Positions 26,960 to 36,238 of a stretch of 64,000 nt of DNA are shown here, one piece after another (position 1 is the first letter of the stretch; every line of letters starts with the position of its first letter). Position numbers and translations under genes: made by a program. Origin of the DNA: JAFGKK01 sp964521085 (GTDB lineage Bacteria; Chloroflexota; Anaerolineae; Anaerolineales; RBG-16-64-43); assembly GCA_964521085.1 (NCBI GenBank), contig CAZFPL010000012.1, positions 1 through 64,000 of the forward strand, read 5' to 3'. Below the pieces are notes generated by a model. The model saw only the letters and a list, made by a program, of their open reading frames with translations. It was not told where the DNA came from and did no database searches.

Positions 26960-28306
26960 CTACACCGACGTCGCCAAATCCCAGAACGCGTCGACGCTGC
27001 TCGACCCCTGCAATTCTATGTTTTTATCGCGTGCTTTGCGGATTTGGTTGCCCTCCAGCATCCGCGAGAAAATCCCCGAGGTCAGCATCCACCAGATGAA
27101 GTCCGCCGCCCTTTGCGGATCCTTGGGAAGCCGGATGGATCGCCAAGTGCGGGCGACTTCGATCAGCCTTGACCGCAGGCCGGGATCCATGCTGACGCCG
27201 TCCCCCGTCATTTCCTGAAGCTGCGCATTCGACGCCCGGGAGGGGATCAGCGCATGGCGGCCGAGGAAATCCAAATTGTCGAATTCCTGCCTGCCCACCG
27301 GCTGCGAAAACAGAAGGATCACTCCCCCCCGCGATTGCGTCCCCAGGATCGCCTTGAACGCTTGCTCGCTTGGTTTGGTCACTTCGAGTGATAGGACCTG
27401 GGTGTCCAGGAGACCGTCGTACAAATCCACTACTTCCCTGTCCTTCTTCCCGACATTCAGGTCGATCCAGGGCTTATCCGCCATTTGGGAAAGGAAACTC
27501 CGGGTGAACGGGGCGTCTTTGGAAGTGATGTGAAAATGGAACCGGTTGGATTTTGCCCGCAAGGCGGCGATCAATTGGGAGGCAAATTCGGTGCCGACGG
27601 CCGCTCCGGAGACGGGAATCGACATGTGGATCGTTTCCTTGCTTTTGGTATTCAGCTGGTTGGCTTTCTTCCGCATCTCGGTTGCCCCCAGCCTTTTACC
27701 CCATTTGGGATTCAACGGGTAGGGCGATACTTCTATCCTCACGCGCCGGCCGAGCCGTTTTCCGTAGGCGGCATATTTTCGCTTCGTATGCTCGCTGGCG
27801 ACGACCAGAAGGTCCGCCCCATCCACGAACCAAATATGCTGGAACGTGTCATCGGATACAAACACAACGAGGACGATCCGAACTTGTTTTTCCTTCTCCA
27901 ATTTCTTTTTAATCGCCGCCAGTTTGTGCGCCAGCCCGAAATGGGTGGACACCACGAGGATTTTCTTGGGCGGGTCGAGCCGCTCGTCGATCAGGCGCGC
28001 CATCTCCTGGTAGACCTGGCCCGTGTCCCAGCGCAGGGACGCCCGATACAGGCCGTTTGCCAGCCCGGCGAGGGGGCCGGACTGCAGCCATTCGAAAATG
28101 GCTCTCCCGATCGGATGAATACTGGTAATCCGATGCAGGGTTTGGATCGATTTGTCGAGGCTGCCCAGCACGACCGGGCTGACCGTTTTCGGGAGTCCGT
28201 CGTAGAGGGCGTCGGTAATCCTCAGATGGCCGAGCCCGGCCGGGGCGTACGTGAGGATTAATTGATTCTGTCGGTCCGTCAATTGAGCCAGCGTCGCTTT
28301 TTTCAT
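26960..28306 (-). CDS. Glycosyltransferase-like protein (GT-B fold suspected)
   Basis: A 448-residue cytoplasmic protein. The opening LILTYAPAGLGHLRITDALYD recalls the Gly-rich N-terminal loop of MGDG-synthase/MurG-type GT-B enzymes. The middle contains ILVVSTHFGLAHKLAAIKKK, VFVSDDTFQHIWFVDGADLLVVASEHTKR and VEVSPYPLNPKW, resembling the acceptor-domain half of that fold. A second Rossmann-like half follows (SIPVSGAAVGTEFASQLI, FHFHITSKDA, GGVILLFSQPVG). No exact family is recognised, and the substrate is unknown. It stands alone on the reverse strand. Confidence 0.6.
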   Translation of the reverse strand: MKKATLAQLTDRQNQLILTYAPAGLGHLRITDALYDGLPKTVSPVVLGSLDKSIQTLHRITSIHPIGRAIFEWLQSGPLAGLANGLYRASLRWDTGQVYQEMARLIDERLDPPKKILVVSTHFGLAHKLAAIKKKLEKEKQVRIVLVVFVSDDTFQHIWFVDGADLLVVASEHTKRKYAAYGKRLGRRVRIEVSPYPLNPKWGKRLGATEMRKKANQLNTKSKETIHMSIPVSGAAVGTEFASQLIAALRAKSNRFHFHITSKDAPFTRSFLSQMADKPWIDLNVGKKDREVVDLYDGLLDTQVLSLEVTKPSEQAFKAILGTQSRGGVILLFSQPVGRQEFDNLDFLGRHALIPSRASNAQLQEMTGDGVSMDPGLRSRLIEVARTWRSIRLPKDPQRAADFIWWMLTSGIFSRMLEGNQIRKARDKNIELQGSSSVDAFWDLATSV

Positions 28307-28574
28307 GCGTCAGAACCTCTTTGTACGGTTGTCGGCTGCCGCAAATCCGGTCTGCCCGTAGGAACTGCAGCCGGCGAATAGATGACTCCCGCCCCGGATC
28401 AGGATACGGAGCAGGACCGCTTAAAGGGATTGTATATTGGAATGGAATTTTGGGATACCTAAAGCGGATGTAAAAAAAGGAAGCTGCCCGTGGCCTCGAA
28501 TCCCCTGAGGTTCCAGAAAACCACCCCTCGAAGATCTCAAAATAAACCGCATGATCCGGCGGATGGACCGCCTG

Positions 28575-29015
28575 CTAACGGGTGAGATGTTTTTCGAGGA
28601 ATAAGGCTTCTTCCGTCAGGCCGTGCTCGCGATAGAACCGGATCGCCCCGGCATTGTCCGGCATTGTCGAGACGGACACTTCGGCGCATCCCAGCGCACG
28701 GGTTCGGGCAAGCAGCTCTTGGATAAGCGCGCCGCCGACGCCCCGGCTGCGCGCATCCTTGCGGACGGCGAGCAGCTCAATCAGGCACGCCGTGGCGGCG
28801 TGAAACAGGCTCGGCCGGAGGGTGTAACTGAGTAATCCGGCGGCCTGACCTACCGTTTCCGCGATGAGAATTCCGCTTCCCGGGGAGGCGAGGTATTGCG
28901 CGACATAAGCTTCCGTGACCGGAGTTTCCTCGTTCTCCTCCTCCGCCATTTCGCGGACAAGTTGGACAACAGAAAGTGCATCAGCCGGGTGTGCTTCGCG
29001 GATTGTGACATCCAT
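28575..29015 (-). CDS. GNAT family N-acetyltransferase
   Basis: A 146-residue GNAT enzyme starting at ATG 29015, preceded by GGGAG. It opens VTIREAHPADALSVVQLV. The acetyl-CoA-binding motif A is IELLAVRKDARSRGVGGALI (about 83-102), and motif B ends NAGAIRFYREHGLTEEALFLEK. It transfers acetyl from acetyl-CoA to an amine; substrate unknown. Confidence 0.88.
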   Translation of the reverse strand: MDVTIREAHPADALSVVQLVREMAEEENEETPVTEAYVAQYLASPGSGILIAETVGQAAGLLSYTLRPSLFHAATACLIELLAVRKDARSRGVGGALIQELLARTRALGCAEVSVSTMPDNAGAIRFYREHGLTEEALFLEKHLTR

Positions 29016-29442
29016 CGGCAATACTCCCTTGGGCAATTCGCTGCGACGTTCCATCGGAACACGAGAAGTTGATTTTAACCCAACCACGACCCCGCCAAGC
29101 CGGCGCGGGTCTACTCTAAAAAGGAATGATGGTGGTTTCGATGATCCCCATGGCCAAAGGAATCCGGTATCGCCTGGTGGGGAAAAGGGGGATGCCTGTC
29201 CGCAGGTCGTCTCCGTGCAGCCCGGATTGGAGGATGGATACGAGTGGCTGATGCAGCGCGCGGGGGAAACGGTGCTGGAATAGAGCTCCTAGGAAAACAA
29301 CTTTGGAGAAAACAGTTTTTTCACCGCAAAGCCGCTGAGGCCGCCAAGAAATTTTATAAATCTTTGAGTCTTTTACGACCCCCGGCCCGCTCACCAGGGG
29401 CGGGCTTTACGGCGAGATTATTATTTCAAAGCGGTGACAGGC
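29016..29442. other. Gene-free region with relic repeat wording
   Basis: No supported ORF. The stretch around 29311-29360 carries TTCACCGCAAAGCCGCTGAG and GGCCGCCAAGAAATTT, wording I recognise as a dispersed intergenic sequence in environmental genomes. GCCCGC/GCGGGC near 29388-29410 forms a hairpin followed by TTT on the forward strand. Confidence 0.45.
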
Positions 29443-30783
29443 CTACCCGAAAATCCCGCTCTGGCGCGGCGTGGTGTCCGCAGGCGGAGTGTACGGCGGT
29501 TCGGGTGGAGCGGCGGGCGGCATCGCCGCCGGAGCGGGGCGCTTACCGCGGCCGACGAAGAAGGAAATGACGACCAGGGCCAGGCCGAGGAATCCCAGGA
29601 CGATTCCTTCGCCGCCCGTGATCAATGCGTAGCGATGCGCGATATAGACAAGCACACCGGCGCCGGTGTCGAAAACGCCGGGTGAAACGGCCGCCGGAAG
29701 ATTCTCCCGCCCGAGCGAGATTAACACATCCAGCCCGATCCAGATCGCGATCGCGGTCAGCACCACGCAGGCTCCGGCCGCCAGGATCGGAATTCCCCAC
29801 CAGCGCAGAAAACCCCGCCACGAGCGGACCACCAGCAGCGTCACCAGGATGAGAATTCCGATGCACAGGATCGGGCTCAGGCGCACGATCCAGCGGCCGA
29901 TTTGCAGGATCTGCCGCGGCCCAACGGGAAGCCCGATTTGATCCAGGTTCAATGCGCCGGAACTGCGCAGCGGTTCGAGAATGTCCAATTGGTCGGGCAC
30001 CGCTTTCGCGGCTTCGGTCAGGGCGGCCGTGATCTCCGGTTCGAGCGCCGCGATGAGCTCCTCGGGCGGCCGGCATTCCAGCAGGCTGGAGGGGTTGGTG
30101 GGATCCGGAACGTATCCTTCTTTGCATTCGGGCAGGGATTGGACGATCTGCATCATGGCGTCCGTTCCGGCCGGGCCGGTCAGGCGTTTTTTGAAATCGC
30201 GCATATCAATGGTGATGCTCAGCGGCGCGCCGGGCGTTTCCAGGATTTTAAACGCCTGGTGCAGCACGCTTTCCACCTGGCCTTGCAACCAATCGGCGGG
30301 AAGCAGCGTCCGCAGGATGAATCCCCACTGGTCGATCGTTAACACCTTGAAGAATTCCGGTGCGCCCCCCGCGCCGCTCTCCGATGGGCCCACGCCGCAT
30401 TCCGCCATCGCGGCGATCTCCTGGGCGGTGGGGGTGCGCAGACCGCCGAGAATATCCCGGAAAGCCTGCTCGCCGAGTGCGTCCATCGAACAACTCTGCG
30501 CCTCCGGGCCGGCATATTGGAGCGGGTTTCCGCCGCCCTCCCAGGTCACTCCTTCTCCGGCGGGATGCATGCTGCCGTAGATTTGTTCGGCGGCCAGGGA
30601 GGGGAGCCGCTCGTAGATGCGTTCGTTTTTCAGCGCATTGGTATATACCGCGGGGGAAAGCAGCATGGAATCGGCGTTGACCAGCAGCAGCACGATGACG
30701 ATCGTCACCAGGAAAGCCATGCAAAGCAGGACAGCCGCCAGCCGGATCAGGAAGTTGAACAACGCGCCGATAAATTCCAGCAT
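29443..30783 (-). CDS. Membrane protein with large extracytoplasmic domain, unknown function
   Basis: A 446-residue protein starting at ATG 30783 (GGAGGG upstream). One N-terminal helix (LAAVLLCMAFLVTIVIVLLLV, about 15-35) is followed by about 270 extracytoplasmic residues with SPAVYTNALKNERIYERLP. Three C-terminal helices follow (LSPILCIGILILVTLLVV, ILAAGACVVLTAIAIWIGL, GIVLGFLGLALVVISFFVG) and a Pro-rich tail PAAPPEPPYTPPADTTP. The layout is seen in uncharacterised Anaerolineae membrane proteins. No enzyme motif recognised. Confidence 0.7.
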   Translation of the reverse strand: MLEFIGALFNFLIRLAAVLLCMAFLVTIVIVLLLVNADSMLLSPAVYTNALKNERIYERLPSLAAEQIYGSMHPAGEGVTWEGGGNPLQYAGPEAQSCSMDALGEQAFRDILGGLRTPTAQEIAAMAECGVGPSESGAGGAPEFFKVLTIDQWGFILRTLLPADWLQGQVESVLHQAFKILETPGAPLSITIDMRDFKKRLTGPAGTDAMMQIVQSLPECKEGYVPDPTNPSSLLECRPPEELIAALEPEITAALTEAAKAVPDQLDILEPLRSSGALNLDQIGLPVGPRQILQIGRWIVRLSPILCIGILILVTLLVVRSWRGFLRWWGIPILAAGACVVLTAIAIWIGLDVLISLGRENLPAAVSPGVFDTGAGVLVYIAHRYALITGGEGIVLGFLGLALVVISFFVGRGKRPAPAAMPPAAPPEPPYTPPADTTPRQSGIFG

Positions 30784-30924
30784 AAACCCTCCACGGTCCC
30801 ATTTTGGCAACAGGATCCAGCGCTATTTTCCATCAATTTACCGGAGATGTCCAGCAGGGAAGGGGGGATGACCACGGATTCCCCGGATTGCCGCTCCGGC
30901 ATTCCCGTTGGCCGCCGGCCGGTG

Positions 30925-31998
30925 TCAGCCGCGCCAGCGGTGGTAGAAATAATTTAACAGCGGCACGTATTCGCCGGTGGCTTTCTGGTTGCCGGCGGGC
31001 GTGGGATGGCTGTCGCCGTTTTCGGCGTAGGCGGAGGTGTTGCCGCCCTGATCGACTGTGTACTCCACCTGTCCGCCGCGAATTCGGTGATGGTTGCCGC
31101 CGTCGGAATCCAGATCGTGGATGTTCGGATCGCCGCCGTTGGAGGTCAGCACGTTATAGAAATCGAACACGGCAACGTTGGTATGGGGATATGACGCCAG
31201 CCACTCTTCCACCAGCCAGCGGTTGAAGGCCCGCGCATTGGCCGCCTGCTCGGGTGAGGTGTCCAGGAGCGGGGGCGCCGTGATGACGATAAATAATTTA
31301 TCCGTATGCGCGGCGAAATAATCCAGGAGGTCCGCGTAGATCCGCTTGGCGTTGCCGACGGTGTGATTTTCGGACCCGCTGTCCATTCCCTGCAAGGGGT
31401 TCTCGCCGGCGGCGGGCGGGTCGTCGGGATTGCCCTCCAGGGCGGAGTTGGGGAAGCAGGATTTGAACATCACGATCTCGTTCTTCCCGCCGGGATCATC
31501 GGCAAGGCGCGCGTAGTCGGCGTGCTGTTCGCTTTCGGCGTAAACGGCCTGCAGGATCTCGTCGCTCGAGGGGCCGAGGAACCAGTTCCACCAGTGGCCG
31601 ATGTCGGTGTAGTCCCCGATCGGGCCGCCGATCGAAGAATCCTCCGGCCCCCAGCCGTAGTTGGTGTCGCTGACGAAATAATTATTCTCCATCAGCGCCT
31701 GCCCCAATCCGCCGCTCCAATCCGCCAGCCAGTTCTCGCCGCTGGAGTGGTGGATGAAGATCAATTTCACCGTTTGATCGGGAGGGGAGACATCAATCTC
31801 GGACGATCCTTCTGCGGGTTCCTGCGATTCGCCCTGTTCCGGTTGCGGAGTATCCTCCGCGGGTATTCCCTCCCCGGGAGTGACGGCTGCCCCTTCCTCG
31901 GGCGTGACGGCCGAAGTGTCCTCCGGTCCGGAAGGCGTTCCAAAATTGCAGGCCAGAAGCAGGATCAGGAAGATCGGGATCAATCGATGCCAGTGCAT
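30925..31998 (-). CDS. Lipoprotein with SGNH/GDSL-like hydrolase domain (divergent)
   Basis: A 357-residue lipoprotein starting at ATG 31998 (GGAGG). Signal ends LLLAC; residues 20-70 are Glu/Pro/Thr-rich. The domain starts KLIFIHHSSGENWLADWSGG (about 78-97), has a FKSCFPNSALEGNP block and FIVITAPPLL, and ends with a NGDSHPTPAGN block. Those positions resemble blocks I, III and V of SGNH hydrolases (Ser, Asn, Asp-x-x-His), with HSSG instead of GDSx. It may act on surface polysaccharide or acetyl groups. Catalytic status uncertain. Confidence 0.65.
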   Translation of the reverse strand: MHWHRLIPIFLILLLACNFGTPSGPEDTSAVTPEEGAAVTPGEGIPAEDTPQPEQGESQEPAEGSSEIDVSPPDQTVKLIFIHHSSGENWLADWSGGLGQALMENNYFVSDTNYGWGPEDSSIGGPIGDYTDIGHWWNWFLGPSSDEILQAVYAESEQHADYARLADDPGGKNEIVMFKSCFPNSALEGNPDDPPAAGENPLQGMDSGSENHTVGNAKRIYADLLDYFAAHTDKLFIVITAPPLLDTSPEQAANARAFNRWLVEEWLASYPHTNVAVFDFYNVLTSNGGDPNIHDLDSDGGNHHRIRGGQVEYTVDQGGNTSAYAENGDSHPTPAGNQKATGEYVPLLNYFYHRWRG

Positions 31999-32100
31999 GA
32001 GAAACCTCCAAGTTTTCGCGAGATTGCCGCGGGAAACACGGCATAAGAGTGCTGTGGACATCGGAACGTCGTATCGATACGCGGAAAATGCTTCAGGATT

Positions 32101-32658
32101 TTATACCAACACTATCGCCGCGGCAATAATGCAGACGACTCCGACCGCCCACGCCAGTATCCACCCCCATCCTCCCGGATCGGCCGGTCCGGAGCCGATG
32201 CCCTCGGGCTGGATTCGCATAAGGATTTCCGTTTTGAGGACGCCCGCCAATTGTTCGTCGGAGCAGGTTTGCGGATTGACGCCTCCGAGAAAACCTGCGA
32301 ACCCGGCATTCCGCATGATTTTACGGCCCAACCGTAAACAGTCGGACGCATCGGACACCGCCTCGGCCTTGCCGAAGATCGCCCCTCCGGGAAGGATCGC
32401 TTCCACATGCGGATCCGCCTGCAGGTTGCGATACCAGTGTGTGGACTTTCCGAAACCGGCCAGGCAGTAGACGCATCCGCCGTCGAGTGCGTAGTTGACC
32501 GGCACATAGCGGACCTTTCCGGTTCGATGCCCGATCGTTCGAAGCACCATGATGTATCCGGAAAGCGGATTCACAATAAGAGATCCCAGCCCCAGCCGGA
32601 ATACGGGAACCATGAAGAAGCGGTTGATCACCCGAAACACAGCGCGCATTGCAGACAT
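32101..32658 (-). CDS. Nitroreductase/DDN family F420-type oxidoreductase with C-terminal membrane helix
   Basis: A 185-residue protein; ATG 32658 is chosen because GGAGG lies 5 nt before it. The core matches the deazaflavin (F420)-dependent nitroreductase family: VLRTIGHRTGKVRYVPVNYA (about 35-54), YCLAGFGKSTHWYRNLQADP (about 64-83) and VEAILPGG. Residues 160-185 form a membrane helix (WILAWAVGVVCIIAAAIVLV), unusual for this family. It is likely a membrane-tethered F420H2-dependent reductase; substrate unknown. Confidence 0.8.
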   Translation of the reverse strand: MSAMRAVFRVINRFFMVPVFRLGLGSLIVNPLSGYIMVLRTIGHRTGKVRYVPVNYALDGGCVYCLAGFGKSTHWYRNLQADPHVEAILPGGAIFGKAEAVSDASDCLRLGRKIMRNAGFAGFLGGVNPQTCSDEQLAGVLKTEILMRIQPEGIGSGPADPGGWGWILAWAVGVVCIIAAAIVLV

Positions 32659-32734
32659 TGCATCCTCCATGCTTGGTCGTTCTCGGGATGGTCAAAGACA
32701 GGATCGTCGTGCCGGTGCCGGCGGGGAGATCCTT

Positions 32735-33688
32735 TTACGGCTCCCCGTCAGGCGGAAAGGATCTCCACACCGCATCCAACGCCTGAAGGGTGAGCAGGTT
32801 CCTGACCGTCATCCCGTGTTTCAGATACTGCGGTTCGAAAACCGCCGGTTCAACCCAGGAGAGATGAATTCCATCCGGTCCAAGACCCTGATTGGGAAGC
32901 GCCGACAGCGCTGTAGATAAATCGATCATGGGAATTTCCCAGCGGAATGCCAAATCGCGGATTACTGCATTATATGGTTCAACATCCTTTCCGAGCATGG
33001 CGGGGAGGGTGGTGAGGATCGGGATGATGCCGCGGTTCAATGAAAAAAATACAATCTTGCGCATGGTTTCTTGAAAGTTCCCCGTTGATGCCATGGCATC
33101 ATTCGTCCCCAGCATGATCACGGCGATCGCCGGCCGGACGATACGGTATTCGCACGCCAGGGGGGATTCTCCGGCTGCACAGGGAGACCGGGCTTTCGCC
33201 GGATCCAGCACATGCTCCGCGCGCCAGCTGGTCCTGGCCGCCATCGATTCGTTGACGAACGAATTGCCTTCCCGGGCATTTTCCCGCGAAAAGAAAAGGA
33301 TTACCTCCTGGAGATAGCCGTATTCTCCGAGGGAGTAGTCTCCGGTTCCGAAGGGAACCAGGAAGAAAACATTGGCGGTTATGCTGTCGCCCACCTTGGA
33401 AAAAATTCCGCTGCGCATTCCTCCCGTTTCCCCCGTCCGAAAGATCTCTCGCAGCCGGTCGATACCGGGCAGGGTGATATTCGGATATTCCGGCAAGGGA
33501 GCCGTGGGGGAGGGAGTAGGCGAAATGGTGATTGCGGCGGTCGGCGTCTCGGTCGGCTCGGGCGTGCGGCTCGGAAGGGTTGCGGGTGTGACGCTCGGGC
33601 TGGAGGGCGGCGGGGTGACCGGAGCGCAGGCTGTGGATAGGATCCCCAAAAAAAGAAAAGCCGTCGATATTGCTTTCAGCCTGATCAT
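32735..33688 (-). CDS. SGNH/GDSL hydrolase lipoprotein
   Basis: A 317-residue lipoprotein starting at ATG 33688. Lipobox STAC (Cys21), then a Pro/Thr/Ser linker to about residue 68. The SGNH blocks are clear: block I SKVGDSITA (Ser102), block III VIMLGTNDA (Asn) and block V GPDGIHLS (Asp and His, near residue 285). It is therefore a likely esterase or acetylhydrolase on the cell surface. It lies near a second, more divergent SGNH-like lipoprotein at 30925 in the same direction, with an F420-type reductase between them. Confidence 0.8.
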   Translation of the reverse strand: MIRLKAISTAFLFLGILSTACAPVTPPPSSPSVTPATLPSRTPEPTETPTAAITISPTPSPTAPLPEYPNITLPGIDRLREIFRTGETGGMRSGIFSKVGDSITANVFFLVPFGTGDYSLGEYGYLQEVILFFSRENAREGNSFVNESMAARTSWRAEHVLDPAKARSPCAAGESPLACEYRIVRPAIAVIMLGTNDAMASTGNFQETMRKIVFFSLNRGIIPILTTLPAMLGKDVEPYNAVIRDLAFRWEIPMIDLSTALSALPNQGLGPDGIHLSWVEPAVFEPQYLKHGMTVRNLLTLQALDAVWRSFPPDGEP

Positions 33689-33847
33689 CCTCACTTTTCC
33701 TCTGTCACGATCAAGGATCGTTCCTGGATTATGCGGCAGATGCCGTGAATCCACAAGAATCTCCGGGATGGGATTCCTCCAAATAATGGTAAAAATGAGG
33801 AATTCATGGGAGTGGGAAATTCCATCGCTCCTAGCGGGAGGTTGTCC

Positions 33848-34267
33848 ATGAGCGTGCAAACCTATCCGATTCGGTTGTCCACGAACGGCAATACGGAGGT
33901 GCGCGAAATCTCCGGTGCGGTGCAGGAGGTCGTTACCCGCAGCGGGCTTGCCGCGGGAACGGCGACGGTCTTCTGCCCATCCTCGACCAGCGGGTTGACG
34001 ACGATCGAATTCGAATCCGGTTGTGTCGCCGATTTAAAGCGGATGTTTGAGGAACTCCTTCCTTCTTCGCGCGAGTACGCCCACAACGCCACGTGGGATG
34101 ACGGCAACGGGCATTCCCACCTGCGCGCCTCGCTCCTCGGTCCTTCGCTGACCGTTCCGTTTACCGGCGGCCGGTTGACTCTCGGAACATGGCAGCAGAT
34201 CGTTTATGTGGATTTCGACATTCGTCCGCGGAATCGGGAGTTGATCGTCCAGGTCATGGGAGAGTGA
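33848..34267 (+). CDS. YjbQ family protein (UPF0047)
   Basis: A 139-residue protein starting at ATG 33848 (GGGAGG upstream). Family pattern: EVREISGAVQEVVTRSGLAA, GTATVFCPSSTSGLTTIEFE, the His-rich core AHNATWDDGNGHSHLRASLL and the ending GTWQQIVYVDFDIRPR. YjbQ proteins have a conserved His/Asp/Glu pocket and weak thiamine-phosphate synthase activity in some members. Convergent with the lipoprotein at 34348, sharing the terminator. Confidence 0.92.
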   Translation: MSVQTYPIRLSTNGNTEVREISGAVQEVVTRSGLAAGTATVFCPSSTSGLTTIEFESGCVADLKRMFEELLPSSREYAHNATWDDGNGHSHLRASLLGPSLTVPFTGGRLTLGTWQQIVYVDFDIRPRNRELIVQVMGE

Positions 34268-34295
34268 CTCTTCCTCCCGGTTGGATGCGCGGAAG

Positions 34296-34328
34296 AAAAA
34301 CGCCCGGTCGATTGACCGGGCGTTTTTT
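34296..34328. terminator. Bidirectional terminator
   Basis: Stem CGCCCGGTC/GACCGGGCG (34301-34309 with 34314-34322), loop GATT, flanked by AAAAA and TTTTTT. Serves both convergent genes. Confidence 0.92.
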
Positions 34329-34347
34329 AATCTCCGCGAAAGGCAGG

Positions 34348-34890
34348 TTACGGCAACGGCGTCAATAAGAAATAATAATCTCCCGCCCAGCAACCGATAT
34401 CCGCGCCGGTAAAATCCATTTGTCCGGGTCCGAGGGTGATCTCTTCGACGGAGTTATTGCACGTCAATTGCTCGCTGGACGTTTTTACCGTCGAGATGCC
34501 GGTCGTTGTGTACGCCCCGGTCACGCCGTCCGGATACACCCAGCCGAGGACGATGTATTTCCCGACCGGCAGGCCGGGGATGGTATAGGTCGTTTGTCCA
34601 TCAGGGATGTCGATCCACGTTACCTGCCCGGTGTTGATCTCGCGTGCGCCGACGCGCATGGTGCCGGTCGGCCCGCTATCGGGAGCCACGGGGAGGATGT
34701 TGCCCGAAATTGATCCGAGCGGTCCGGACGGAGTGTCGGAGGGAATAACCAGCTCAGGGGTGGAGGTCGGCATGGTCTGTATATCGGTGGGAATCTCCGC
34801 CGTCGTCGGGGGGACGGGGGTCTGTTCCGGTGCGCAGGATGAAAACGCCAAAGCGAAGAAAACAAGAACAGGAAGGGAAAAAAACCTCAT
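34348..34890 (-). CDS. Hypothetical lipoprotein with a carboxypeptidase-regulatory-like beta domain
   Basis: A 180-residue lipoprotein. Signal ends FSSCAP (Cys19), and a Thr/Pro-rich linker runs to about residue 60. The remainder contains GSISGNILP, TYTIPGLPVGKYIVLGWVYP and a Cys pair (LTCNN, IGCWAG), like the prealbumin-fold CarboxypepD_reg domains, which carry the GLPVGxY signature. Probably a surface adhesive or structural domain. Monocistronic. Confidence 0.65.
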   Translation of the reverse strand: MRFFSLPVLVFFALAFSSCAPEQTPVPPTTAEIPTDIQTMPTSTPELVIPSDTPSGPLGSISGNILPVAPDSGPTGTMRVGAREINTGQVTWIDIPDGQTTYTIPGLPVGKYIVLGWVYPDGVTGAYTTTGISTVKTSSEQLTCNNSVEEITLGPGQMDFTGADIGCWAGDYYFLLTPLP

Positions 34891-35118
34891 GATGATCTCC
34901 TTCGGATTTATTTTGAAAAATCAACACGATTGCCGGTGAACGCCCGCGCTGATCGGCGCATATTTTATCATCCTCCGGCCCGGCACCCGCAAAAGCCGCC
35001 GGTCCTGTCCCGGAAAATCCGGAGACCGGGGAAAACCTGCAAGGGATCAGGCGCATTCGGCGGAATCGCATGCCGGATCGGACAGGGCGGATCGGTTTGT
35101 TCTCTTCCCGCGCCTGAG

Positions 35119-36180
35119 TTATGGAAGGTAAATTGGATTGGAAAAAATCCATCCGCGCATCCGCCCGCGGAAGAGGCGGCGGGCTTCCAACCGGTACGCG
35201 CCCGGCCCGGATGGAGAGAACACTGCTTGGGAACCCGATCCCCGGCTTGCGCTCCCCTCGCCGGCGCGGATGATTTGCCATTCGGCGGAATATGGCAAAT
35301 CCGCCTTCAGGGTAATGCCGGGCGAGAAGGGGATTTCTTCCCCTTGGCCGGCATTGCCCGCCTTTCCCTGCGCCTGAAATCGGAATCCTTTCGACTGCTT
35401 CGGCAGGTCATACGCCACCCAACCGCGTCCATTTTTCATGGCTTCCACGATAAGCCGGCCGTCCGTTTCCGCATCCCCGGATATTCTTTCCACCAGTACG
35501 TGCATGACCACGGCGCGGAAAAGGTATTCGTAGGGAAAGACGACCTTGCGCAGCGGCCCCATCGAATAGGCGTGGCCGTGCGCGTCGGGCCCGCCGATGG
35601 CCGCCACCCGCCGGCCCAGCGCCAGAAGCCGGTCCCAGAGCTTCAGGGTTTCCACGTCCGGTCCGAGGATTCCCGTCGAAGGGAAAAGCGCATAGAAAAG
35701 CATCTCCAACCGGTTGCGGAAAAGCGATTTGAACTCGCTCATGTAATTCCAAATTTCCAATCCGGAGAATCCCTGCACATCCCACGCCACCCACCCCAAT
35801 GCTTCCTCGCGGACCAGGGGTGCCTCGGGATCGTAGGGATGGGCCAGGAACGCCGCGCCGCCTGATTTATTGACGGCATCGATCAGCGCCTGGGGATCGG
35901 GCGCAAGGCGGCTGAGGTCAGTGTGAATTCCGAATGCGAGAAGATGATTCTTCTGGGGGATCCGGTCCTGATGGTGAATCTCCTCGCCGGCCAGCATCAG
36001 CACCCGGCGGCCGCCGGGAAACGCGACCCAGCGGTCCACGCCGTTGACGTACACATTGTGATCGGTGGTGATGAGAAAATCCAATCCCGCCCGGGCGGCC
36101 GCGGCCGTCAGGGCTGCGTGATACAATTCCCCGTCGGAGTATCCCGTATGAATATGAAGACTTCCGGTCAATTCGATCAT
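35119..36180 (-). CDS. PHP domain metal-dependent phosphoesterase
   Basis: A 353-residue protein starting at ATG 36180 (GGAG upstream). All PHP metal motifs are present: LHIHTGYSDG (HxH plus Asp), ITTDHNVY, GEEIHHQ, AHPY and GGPDAHGHA. Residues about 260-353 form a separate beta-rich C-terminal domain (RAGEGSASRGSG, YRLEARRLFRGRMRGWIF). It hydrolyses an unknown phosphoester with bound Zn, Mn or Fe. Divergent from the SH3 protein at 36239, with 58 nt between. Confidence 0.88.
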   Translation of the reverse strand: MIELTGSLHIHTGYSDGELYHAALTAAAARAGLDFLITTDHNVYVNGVDRWVAFPGGRRVLMLAGEEIHHQDRIPQKNHLLAFGIHTDLSRLAPDPQALIDAVNKSGGAAFLAHPYDPEAPLVREEALGWVAWDVQGFSGLEIWNYMSEFKSLFRNRLEMLFYALFPSTGILGPDVETLKLWDRLLALGRRVAAIGGPDAHGHAYSMGPLRKVVFPYEYLFRAVVMHVLVERISGDAETDGRLIVEAMKNGRGWVAYDLPKQSKGFRFQAQGKAGNAGQGEEIPFSPGITLKADLPYSAEWQIIRAGEGSASRGSGSQAVFSPSGPGAYRLEARRLFRGRMRGWIFSNPIYLP

Positions 36181-36238
36181 CACGGCGCTCCGGGGGAAGG
36201 ATAGCACAGCCTCCGGTGCTGTGCAATTCTTATTTATC

